From: Chimonanthus salicifolius
Lineage: Eukaryota > Streptophyta > Magnoliopsida > Laurales > Calycanthaceae
Assembly (NCBI GenBank): GCA_013350335.1
Contig: CM023539.1
Location: 45,866,631 to 45,930,630, forward strand
Length of the DNA stretch: 64,000 nucleotides
Direction: 5' to 3'
The notes beneath the pieces were generated by a model. It had not been told where the DNA came from and did no database searches. It worked only from the letters and a program-made list of their open reading frames with translations. Position numbers and translations under genes: made by a program. Below are positions 23,402 through 34,400 of the stretch, in pieces. Positions within the stretch are counted from its first letter, which is position 1, and each line of letters opens with the position of its first letter.

Positions 23402-24329
23402 TTCGCTTGGTTTTGAAGGAGAGAGACTGGTTCAGAGGGTGAGAGATGAGAGGGTGTTGGTTTTGCTTTGATTTTGCCTTCAAATGAAAGGAAGCATAAA
23501 GGTGTCTTGGGTTTATGAAACAGGGGTTTCAACGTGAAAATGACACCAATGAACAAACAAAGATTGACATTCAGCTCTTGCTGATCATGCAAGCTTGTAT
23601 GCATATCACTGCTGTACAGGCATACATTGGATCAATCTAAACTGTCTAATTTGTGGGTACTCATTTGGTAAATCGGGTTTAATACATAGAGAGATTGGTC
23701 TCTATATGCATGTTGATCACTATAGAATAAATGAAGAGGAAGATCATAAGGTGAATAAAGTGTGAACAGAGGTTAAACTCCAACTCAATAACATGAGATA
23801 TATAAGTTCACAATTTAATGATTTCATAAGTCTTAAAAAAAAAAGTACTAAATATATTAATTACGTATAATCAAACCAATTAGTGGTTTTTTTTAATGTA
23901 GCAGTTGACTGTTCTTCATTTAATCTTTATACTTGATGGCCCCACATTTTTTGAAGATCCCTGTGGATTCTAGGTGTGTCCATCTATGGTGGGGCCCACA
24001 AAGTGAATGATGAGCATAAATCGCATGCATGTCCATGAGCAATGTCATTTCTGGCACTCTTCATAGATAGATAGATGGGTAAGCGTAAACAAAATTATCA
24101 AAATCTCTCCTTTAGGGTCGATTGGGGTTTTAGGCTCTCATCAAGAATTAGGAGAGAGAAAAATATCGCCGCCGAGATCTCGGTATTAATGATTTTTTTA
24201 TCACTAAGTCAGGGCTTAGCCCGAGAAATACATATATGGGCCTTATCCTTTAGTAATGAACAGATTTGTTAGTTGCATCAGTGCCCAATTCTGCATTTTG
24301 ATGCCCAATATCCAAGAACTAGAGGTATT
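23402..24329. other. Upstream region of GAUT12
   Basis: This probably holds the GAUT12 promoter. GA-rich DNA lies near 23400-23460 (CT-rich in gene sense) and a GGTGGGGCCCAC phrase near 23990. No gene was recognised. Confidence 0.35.
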
Positions 24330-24630
24330 AATTTCGGCCGATACGTACAGTATGAACTAGAGATAAAATAATTCGGCTGATATGGCTGAGATCTCGGCCG
24401 AATAGCGGTCGATTTTTTTTTTTAAATAAAGAATATCGGTTGTGGGTCTGAATGATATTTGCTCATATTGGACTAACATCTGCCTAGATATCGGTCGATA
24501 TTTATATTTTAAAAGAAACAGCCTTTTTTATTTTTTTATTAATTTTTTCAAAAAAAAAAAGCCACTGAGATTTTCAAAAAAAAAAATGAGGAGAGGGAAA
24601 AATCGGCGAGGCTGATTTTTCGACACCTGC
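24330..24630. repeat. CGGCCGATAT-rich dispersed repeat, copy 3
   Basis: TTTCGGCCGATACG, GATCTCGGCCGAAT and ATATCGGTCGATATT words lie around a poly-A/T core, and the block ends GGCTGATTTTTCGACAC. The copy at 28990-29320 ends GGCCGATTTTTCGACCC, so both are members of one element family. Confidence 0.65.
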
Positions 24631-27600
24631 CAGGAACGTAAGAACAGGCCCACCACAGAGACTCGCACTACCTCACCTTGCAATATCAATATATTTGTCA
24701 CTTAAATGTATAGAGTAAAATTAATACATTATTTTTTATTACTAATATTTTCACACTTTATTTTTTTTTTAAATAATCTTATTCTTTTAGATTGTTGAGT
24801 ACAACACTTTGCACTTGTATAGGACTCCAACATTGACACCTATATCCATACAACTTAGTCTACAAATAATTTTTTTAGATCTTATAACATGTGAAATATA
24901 AAATTTGTAAATTAATTCCCCACTCCTAAAAATAAAAATTTTGAGCTCAAGCAATAATGTTAAGACTTAAGAGAGATGAACCATTCAAAGCGGCAATAGG
25001 ACATGGGTTGAGGGAGGAGGCACTAATAAAGATTTTAGAATACCTTATATATTATATTAATATATATGTTTAGAGGGGATTATTGTAATATTTATTTATT
25101 TTATTTAATAGTTCCTCCCGCCGCCCCCTCCAAAATCTTTTCCAATCTATATACACATCCATTAAAGGAAAATTTTCAAATTAGTAAAAATGAATATTTA
25201 TCATCTTTTTCCAAGGAAATATAATATTTAATGTCTCTTAGCTATTAAACTTAAAAAAGGCCAAGATATCCAAGTGTCCCATCTGAATTTTCCAGATATC
25301 TTACCTTAGTAATCCTTGAAACATGAGTAAACCTTCCAATTCTCACACATCGAATAGAGAAATAAGAGGAGTAACGACTTTCTATAAAGTTTTCTTTTAA
25401 TTAGAACATAAAAGCAACTTTCATATCTCTCTCACTCTCTCATTTCAAATTTCAAAACCACAAAAGAAAACCTCTAATCCCTTTATCTCTTCCATTATTC
25501 AATCTTATTGTTCATTACCACAACTCCACAAGCATACAACTATAAGATCAATATTTCAAGTTTTCAACGTCAACAATTTAAATGGAAAGTAAGAGAATTG
25601 AGATATGAAATGTGAGTTTTTTTTATTTTTTATTTTTTATTTTTATTTTTGTGATAATAATTAGATAGATAAGGTCATTAAATGAACTAATGAGCTATGA
25701 AATGAAAATTAGAAGTGTTTTTTTTATGATGATCATGCTTTTATTTTATTTGAGAAGTGAGTTTTCATTTTTTTTTATTGATGATTAGTAGAAAATTAAA
25801 TTTATTAGATGAAATCTTAAGCTAAGATTTCTTTCATATGGATATAATGAAAATGAAAAAAAAAATATAATGAGGATGCTTTTATTTTCATTTGAGATGT
25901 GACTTTATTTTTGTTGAAAATAATTAGATAAAGATTTTCTTTATTTTTTATGGTGATGATATTTTTAATTTTATTTTAGAGATAATTTTCTATTTTAATT
26001 TTTGTTACTGATAATTAAATAAATAAACTTGTTAGATGAATTTATGAGATATAATTTATTAATATATATTGATATTTTACAAATGAAATGTATTTTTATT
26101 GTAATGATAAGGAAAATATTAGATAATAAATACAATATCATGTTATTGTAATGAGATAAATAAAAAAGAAGTATAATTGTTTTACATTCAAATGTGATGT
26201 GAGCACCAAATTTTTTTTAAAAAAAAACTTGCATATTTTATTTTTTAAATTACAATTGGAATAGTTTTCTTTCAATATGTTTTCTATCAAAAAATACAAT
26301 GATCAAATTGATTAACCGATATTTTTAAATATTATAAAGTTTAGAGAATAAAAATAATTTAAAATAATGAAATTTTTAAAGCTTTAAATATGTGGGTTGA
26401 TCAATTTAATGATGATGATTTTTTGTAGACAATATATTGAATAAAAGACCAACCCAATCATGGTAATATCATAAGATCCGGTGCACGGATGAACATTTCA
26501 TTTAAATCTTATCCGGGTTAAGATTGTCACTGAGATTTAAATCGAAAATGAAAAAAACTAGAATGGCAGGTGAAGTAATGAGTTGCACTCTATGATTAAA
26601 ATTTCAGCTGAAATATTTTTTACTTTATTCTCATTCAATGTGATAAATCAGCATATTTTAGATTTGAAAAATGCTAAAATTAGTATAGCAAATTAAGCTT
26701 TTGACTCAATTGAGCGACACTTTTGATTTATTTCAAAATATTTATTTTAATATTTTCAACTTTTATCAAAACTTATGTACTGATTGGAATAGACAATATG
26801 ATTAAAATATTAGCTAAACAAAAAATATTCCCTGAAAAACTGAAAAAGTTGTATCATTCTACATTTTAATCTTAAATTGCACTAATATTATTCGCAGTGC
26901 CTGTATAAACATTTGTGCTGTGACTCAAAGATTTTTTTTCTTTTTTTCTAATGATCCTATATTACGATGCTGAGCAGTGGAATGGAGTCGGATCTGATCT
27001 TCCTCCGCAATATCCGCTTGGTGATTTTTTTTTTACACGTATCCACAGATATTTTAACCTCAGTCTGAACGGTTCCACATTGTTATTTCTTACACACTTA
27101 ATATGTGGCAAAATAATGAATTTCAAACATAAAAGTTGCACAATATTGCAAATACAGCAAAGAAAGGAACAGGAGTGAATGATTGAGATAGTTAATCTTC
27201 ATAAATACTTCTAAAAATAGATGAGAAATCACATTGTTGAATAAAGTATGTAAGGTATCATATGAGTAGAGGTTAGTAAAATTTTATCTCCATATAATCT
27301 CACAATAATTTATCGTCATCGTCATAATTCATAAGTTAGAATTTCATGGTCATAATTCATAAGTTAGAATTTCATCTATTTAGAGTCTGCTTTAGTCACT
27401 AGATTATCTAGCATATCTATCCTCTTCATATCATATCTACCGTAATATCTCAACTCTAGGCATTAAGTAATGACTGGTCTATTGCTAATATAATCAAATT
27501 AAATTAAATTAAATAGATTTCTCTTAATTAATTTTCTATTACAACTATTTTCAATTATCTGTGATATAATCATTTCTAACTCTATCTTTTAAAGTTTATT

Positions 27601-28989
27601 TACACATCCAACATGCACATCTTTCTAACTCTAAGTTTGTCTATTTACCCTTTTTTTCATTGCTTAACACTCAAGAGCATTATAACTTTGACAACTGTTC
27701 TATCATAATCTATCATGGACTATTAAAAAAATTATTTCAAAAGTTACATTTTCAAAGTTCTGAAACTTTAAAATTTTCTATTCTAACTGTATGATACTTC
27801 TTATTCATTAGCCGTTCTACTATATTTTATTTCTTTTGGCAAGTCTCCATCTACAAGATAATTTGCATAAGTGCATGCATTTGCTCTCAGTTTGGAGGTT
27901 TACATGTGCTCTGAGAATTAATCGAGTCATCTAAAAAATTTTGTTCTATAAAAAAAATTTGCCCCCATACGAGTGACGTATAATGAAATTATGAAAGCAA
28001 TACATGTTTCTAAATTTACTGAATTGTGGACCTTTGGATACTTTTGTCACACAATTGACACTATATATCTACCGTAATCTGTACCTAGTCTGCTGGTGAG
28101 ATGTCATATGATGAGAAGATCTATTGTCATCCAATCTTTGACCTTTCTTGTTCAAGTAAATTGTTCCAAAAGTTTTCAAACTGAAAATTACACTGCTCCT
28201 ATCTTTTAAAGGTTTTTTATTCACAGGCCAAACTCATTGAGAATGTGTTTAAAAAAATATAGAATAAGTGAATTTTTGTAGATTGTGGTTATCTCATGTA
28301 TCATTGCTATTAAATTTACGTTCTACAAAGAGTATAGATAAAAATTGAGTAGGTAGTTTAGAAACCGACCTTCGACCACAACTTGATAAATCGATGGGTC
28401 AAATGGACTTTGATCCAAAGTGTGATCGGTCAAGGTTTTGCAAATGGCAACCATTGATGGAATAAATGTCGACGAAGACCAATTTCCGTGGAATGAATTA
28501 AATTGAAAAAAGAAAGGAAAAATAATATTTTCAATTAAATAACGAAAAACAAGACTTTATCTTAGATTATATTTTCAATTTAATTCATACAAATTTAAAG
28601 AGACTAAAAATTCATAAACTACTTACTTGCAATCCACACATTTCCAATTCGAGAACTCGGCTCAACTTCTTTGATTTCTCCAATATTCCAGGTTCTCCAA
28701 ATCAATAAAAATAGGGCCTTATTTATAGCCTTTTACATTAAGATAAAAAGATAAATAAGAAAAAATTACATGATAGGCTTACCACTAACAAACCAAAGGA
28801 GAAAGAAATGGGAAGTCTTCAAGCCCATCATACGCTCAACCACCAGGGATTCGAATTTCAAAAGAACAAAGAGATGGGCTGGGGTAGATAGGGTTTTGAA
28901 ATTAAAATAAAAAAGAAAAAAGAAAAAATAGGGAAAAGGAGAGAGAAAAGAGAAAAGGATGGGTTGGTGTGTAACCAGGGATTTAAATC
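24631..28989. other. Long AT-rich intergenic stretch
   Basis: I see no gene. At about 27480-27850 phrases such as CATTTCTAACTCTATCTTTTAAAG and CTAACTCTAAGTTTGTCTA match the RTE LINE region at 45780-45860, so a short decayed RTE fragment on the minus strand is likely here. The rest is low-complexity A/T-rich DNA with many homopolymer runs. Confidence 0.45.
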
Positions 28990-29320
28990 TCAGCTAATAC
29001 GATCGGTTTTCTGAATGTCGAAATATATCGGGCGATACGATAAGTATCGGCCAAAGAAAAAAAAAATTCGACCGATATGGTCGAGATCTCAACCGATTTC
29101 TCTTTTTTTTTAAATAAATAAATAAATATCGGTTGTAGGCCCGGACCGATATATCGGCCGATATTTGCCTATATCAGACAAATATCGGCCTAGTTATCGG
29201 CTGATACTTATATATTTTAATTTTTTTTTAAACAACCTTTTTTATTTTTTTAAAACGAATTTTGAAGAGAGAGATTGATATCGGCCAAGATGTCGGTCCG
29301 GCCGATTTTTCGACCCATGT
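28990..29320. repeat. CGGCCGATAT-rich dispersed repeat, copy 4
   Basis: The left border reads CCAGGGATTTAAATCTC. The interior has TATCGGCCGATATTTGCC and repeated TATCGGCC words, and the right end is GGCCGATTTTTCGACCC. The arrangement matches copy 3: left words, T-run, A-run, then GAGAGAG, then the terminal block. Confidence 0.65.
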
Positions 29321-30477
29321 GTTTTAACTCATCCTGGCATGGTTGAGTTTTTAGTCAAATGGGTCCATGGGCCTCAAAACGAAATGGGCCTAAGTAAGGC
29401 CCAATGGGCTTGTGCATAGTTGGGCCCAATGAACTTTAGATCTAGTCTCCATCAATCTGAACATAAATTGGACGGATCAATTTGTCAGCCCCGTCCAACG
29501 GACCTCGATTGGGTTATTGTTGGATTCATGAGATTCGATGTCAGCATCATAATTACAATTCTAAACTATATTAATCATAAATTAACTAAAACCATGCACA
29601 ATTCTCACTTGAGTTTGAATTTTGAATGATTTAACTAAAAATGAATGGTCAAATAAAAACAACTAACGATGGAGTAGATCAATGGCTAGGATGTCACCGA
29701 GCAAGCACATGACAAGATCAACATACCTTGGCTGGTGGTTGTGAACACAGAGATGATGAAGACGAGGCAGAGTATACTAATTTCATAGAAAAAGTTGATA
29801 GATCAAAATGATGTTGATGATTGAAACTATGATTTGAAGTGAATGTAGGTAGAACAATAGGAAATGAATTCCAAATGAAGCAAGCAAAGGCAGAAATGAG
29901 AGTTGATTAACTAAAAAATCACACTTGTTAATAAATATCTGAACTATTACGACGATGATGAGATTCAAACAAACAACTAAACAAGTGATCCAAATTGAGA
30001 GAAAGATAAGTCATTTTAGGAAAACATTTTTACTTAAAATCTTTTAAATAAAATATTTTTAATCTCCCATGAAAAGACATATTATGTGCATGTTGAGCAG
30101 AGTATATATAATATGGTTCAATGTAATTGACCTCTCTAAATACCTATTAACTTTATTAAATTCTATATTCAAACGAAGTTTTTATATTATTGACCATATA
30201 ACATTATTTTACACTTACAGACATAAATTTCAAATGAATTTGTCCTATATTTTATATTAAATCATTTTATCTCAAAAAAGTGAAACGATCATTAACAAAA
30301 AGAAAAAAAAGTCTTGTTTATAAACAGTTAAGTGATATGACTTCAAAGAAGTTATTTTTATCTTTTAATTATGCCATCTTTCTCCTTATTCTTCATCTCC
30401 ATCCTTTAGTATAAATTTAATTTAATAACTTATAAATAATGGCCTCTACCAGAGTTTTGTATAATTAGATACGGTTT
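29321..30477. other. Gene-free AT-rich stretch
   Basis: The frames here (29420-29629 plus, 29783-29968 minus and 30069-30260 plus) are AT-rich chance frames without homology. No structured repeat was seen. Confidence 0.4.
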
Positions 30478-30690
30478 TTAGTGTATTGTCAATTTTACTC
30501 TTCGTCAGTGATCCAATAAGAGAACCGATTTACTGTTCACAAGTTATCCGATAAGTGAACCGAACTAAAACTATTTTTTCACATAAAATAGTAAATCGGC
30601 TCACTTACCGGATCACTTATGAACAGTAAATCGGCTCACTTATCGGATCACTGGCTAAAAGTAATATTGACAATAGACTAAAACTTATGT
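30478..30690. mobile_element. Foldback MITE with about 65-bp arms
   Basis: The left arm (TTTAGTGTATTGTCAATTTT...AGTGATCCAATAAG...CGATTTACTGTT) is matched in inverted orientation by the right arm (AACAGTAAATCGG...CTTATCGGATCACT...ATTGACAATAGACTAAA). The centre carries further direct copies of AGTAAATCGGCTCACTTA. The element is non-coding; target duplication is unclear. Confidence 0.8.
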
Positions 30691-30732
30691 CTATATACAC
30701 AAAACTTCCGTGAGAAGATTGCTACCCATAAA

Positions 30733-31110
30733 TAATGATAAATTTCATTGATCTCATTAAACAAGTCAATAATTATATTTATAGCTCAATTGGTTGCCTC
30801 TCAGAAGCGGGAGGGTTCGAGCCCTTATGGCTTAACCTTGGTGTGCCCTAAGGGTAGTAGGCTCACCTGTGAGGGTTTTACACTGGGTATCCCGTGGTTT
30901 CTCACAGGTAAATTCAAAAGTTTATGTATATGTTTAAGAAAGAGACCAATATTATTAGACTTTCTAACTATTTAATTTAATAAAAATCAAATAAAAGTTA
31001 TAATGATGAGTTTTATTGATCTCATTACACAAATCAATAATTAAAAGTATATCTTTGATACCAATATTATTAGACATTTATAACTATTTAATTTACAAAA
31101 ATAAAATAAA
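30733..31110. repeat. Direct duplication, one copy split by a SINE
   Basis: Segment one (30733-30778 and 30935-30990) and segment two (about 31000-31110) share TTGATCTCATTA.ACAA.TCAATAATTA and ACCAATATTATTAGAC..T..TAACTATTTAATTTA. The second copy lacks the 150-bp insertion present in the first, and so shows the empty site. Confidence 0.75.
30779..30907 (+). mobile_element. tRNA-derived SINE
   Basis: An A-box-like TAGCTCAATTGG (30782) and a B-box-like GGTTCGAGCCC (30814) are spaced as in RNA polymerase III promoters. They are followed by non-tRNA sequence up to CTCACAGGT. It does not fold as a full tRNA. The related duplicate nearby lacks it, which supports an insertion. Confidence 0.65.
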
Positions 31111-31494
31111 ATTTGAAACAGAATATCTATTTTATTTGTCAAAAATTCTATTATTACAAATTCTTATTAAAAACAAAGAAGTATGTTCATAATATATTTA
31201 CAATATTATTTAGATTTTAGAGTACACTTTTTTTATCAATTATGGTAAACGTTGAAATAGAATATCTATTTTATTCTTTTAAGACTATATGATCACTAAT
31301 TTCTATTGAGAATAATGAAGAATACATATTATTTGATTGATAGACGACGAAATTTTTATCAATTAGCACGTGTCATACAAGTAAAGATTGAGTTATAACT
31401 TAGAAGTCATCTGTGTATAGGGTTTTTGTAGGGTTTTCTACTCTGCCGCGAAGAAGCAGAAAAAGGAGAACGTCCGTCTGTCCCTTGATTACAA

Positions 31495-34400
31495 ATGGAG
31501 ATCGTATGCCCATTGGATATCGAATTCTCAGATCGCATTGCCGCTCTTCTCTCTCCTCCCTCTCCTCAAGCTGCGCAGGCATTGCTTCTCTCCCTCTCTC
31601 TCCCTCTCTCTCTCTCTTTCTCTCTCTCTTTCGCCAATCCAATCACTTACCCCCTGTATGGAAGTGGGATAACTAGAGGTGGTGAAACCCACTCTCTGTT
31701 TTTCGCCAAGTTGGCCACTCATGCCCCGTTTGGAAGTGGAGAAAGTGGGTGGTGAAACCGAATTACGGCTCTATGTTACACCATTTACTAGTCAGAATCT
31801 ATAGTAGGGAGCATTTGGCAGTCTGATTGATGTAGCCTTAGCTTTCAAGCAAACACAAAGAAGGTCAGCCACATAGTAGGGTTTTGGCCAAATGCTCCAA
31901 TTGAGGAAATTGGAGGTTGGGTCCAATTACTCGAAGCCCCAATGAAATGCAATAATTTGACCGGTGGAAAAATCAAATTGATCACCCGAAAATAAATGTC
32001 AATCCGGACAATTTTATATGGGGTCCTAGAAATCAACAAGAGGATCCAAAGAAATTTCACTCAATGAGAAAAATTAAAGGACTTAATCTCACCTAGATCA
32101 ACAATTCTCACGGGAATAAATTTGATAAAGGCTTCAATTTCACAAAATTCGCACAAAATTAATTGCAAGTGCCAAAATAAATTCGAAATTAAATTAATGT
32201 AATTGCAAATTGCAAGCAAGAAATAATTAAAGATAATTAATTTTCCGAAAATTAAAATTAAAATAAAACTCACCAATTAGTGGAGAGAAAACAAGCACTA
32301 TGCTTCAAATTCAATTCCAATTTGTTGTGTACAATGCAAGGTCGACCACTCCAATTTATAATGGAGGTATGAACTTTAAAAAAAAAAAGGAAAAGACATT
32401 GCTTTCCCACTCTAATCCCTTAGGTTTTTGCCAAAGATCCTACATTCAACAATCATACACGGTTTGTGCTATCCTTCATGCGCTATTCTCAATCCTAATT
32501 CTTATATCCTCCAAGTCCCAACCATCTATATGATGCCACATGATCTTATTACATAATAAGATGTAAGGAAAAAAAAAATACAAGAATTACGATCGTCCAA
32601 AGGGTAAACACATGCCTAGACTAGCTTAGAAAACCCTACAATTGTGGATCTAAGAATCCAGACAACTCTTGTTGTTTCTTCATTTCAATTTCCTTCCCAA
32701 TTTCATTTGCAACTAGATTTTAGGACCATCCATGCTTCCAAGGCCTTTCCCATTGTGATAGGATTCTTAGCAACACAGTTTTAGCAGAGATGGATAACTT
32801 GGCAATTACATGGCACATGACATGGCATGCCATATTAGATTCCCGTCACTCTTCTTTATGGGCTACAAATGAACCACTTATGTAGACTAAATTGGGCCAA
32901 TTTATATGGAGTTTGAGGCCTGACCCAATGCCCAAACCCATGACTCAATGGACCCTGTCTTACACCCTCAAATTGTTCATGTGCCAGGACTGTCATTTCC
33001 ACCAAATCATCTTCCAATTGGTCCTTGTTGTCTTCAAAATCCATGGTTAGATGGAGGTCCTTATCACTAGTGCACCAAGAGAAAGGGGAGGTTGAAGTGT
33101 ACCAAGAAGTTGTGGACGTTCTATGTTACATTTGATTAAAAATTAGGTGCACTAAACATTGATACTGTCCAATTTAACAAGATTATTGTGGACTCTCAGC
33201 GTAAATGGTCAATCGTGCATAATTGTCACACTATGTCGACATCTTGAAATGTCTCAGGTACCTGTTTATGGATTCATTAGAACCTCCTCACTGTGTTGGT
33301 GGGCCCACTGCCATTCTCTATAGTTCCCAACCAAATGCTCCCTACTACATCCAAACTCCATGGTTTACTTCTGAAAGCACTAAAGTAGAGATGACACTAA
33401 TCCTTTCTACACAATCCAGGACTACTTTGACCAGCTTATAATAGCAAGGAAATGCCATGGTCTCAAAGTAAAACAGTGTGAAGAATATGGAAAGGGTATG
33501 TTCTATATTATTGTACTTCGACTTGCTGATTTTCTCCTGCTATTTTGTTTCAATGATGTTTAATTTTTTACTTGTGTGAAAGCTGACGTGCTTATTTGCT
33601 TTGAGGGATGCATCCTGTTTTTGTATTCAGTTCCTTCTCTTCATGATTAGTCCATGTTAATTGGGTCACTCATATTTGATAAATTAATGGGAAAAATTAT
33701 CCACTTGGATCTTTTTAATGAGATCTTGTTCAATACTTTTGTGGGGTCCACATTTAACAGTCCCTGTCCCCTGGTGTTTCACATGCACTATTCCTCCTAA
33801 AACTAGATCCTACCTCATTTTACAGTAAATATTTTTATTGTAGATATTTGATCCAATAGTGAAGCTGAGTCAGATGGCATTGGCCATGGCCTTCACCTAT
33901 AGGTTGTGGTGTTTGTATGCTCTGTGGGATTTTTGGCCAAGCTTTTTCAACATTTATCATTGAAATATTTGATATGTCAATAACACTGAAATGGCATAGC
34001 CACTAGTTCACTATATCATTAGTAGTGATCCCAAAAGATGGAACATCTGGCTTTTTAGCTATAATGGGTGACTTTGTATTCAAACAACTAATAACTGTAA
34101 CCCACTCAACCACCATAATTAAAAGCAACTCCTAAATTTCTGAAGTAAGCACAATTGGTTAGTTTAACACAACCGAATTTCTCTTCTAAGAACTCTTCAA
34201 GTTTCATCTATCCTTTCACTTTGATTGAGGAAATGACAATAATTTTTTTTTTTTTAAAATAGCAAGGGTTGGCATATGATAATGGATGAATCCATGTGTA
34301 AGATAACAGTGTCACACTTTTGATCCTATTGGAGCAGGGGCTAATTATGGGTTGTGTTGACCTCCTTTGTGAATCCAATTTTCAATGTGGCCAAATATTC

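Noticed and set aside
30779..30860. Possible tRNA gene
   Set aside because: The A and B box words are present, but the acceptor and anticodon stems do not pair well and the sequence continues as a SINE body.
31400..31755. Overlapping frames with Arg-Glu and Leu-Ser runs
   Set aside because: They come from the CT-rich microsatellite; only the first 28 codons from 31495 are supported as ATXR2 exon 1.
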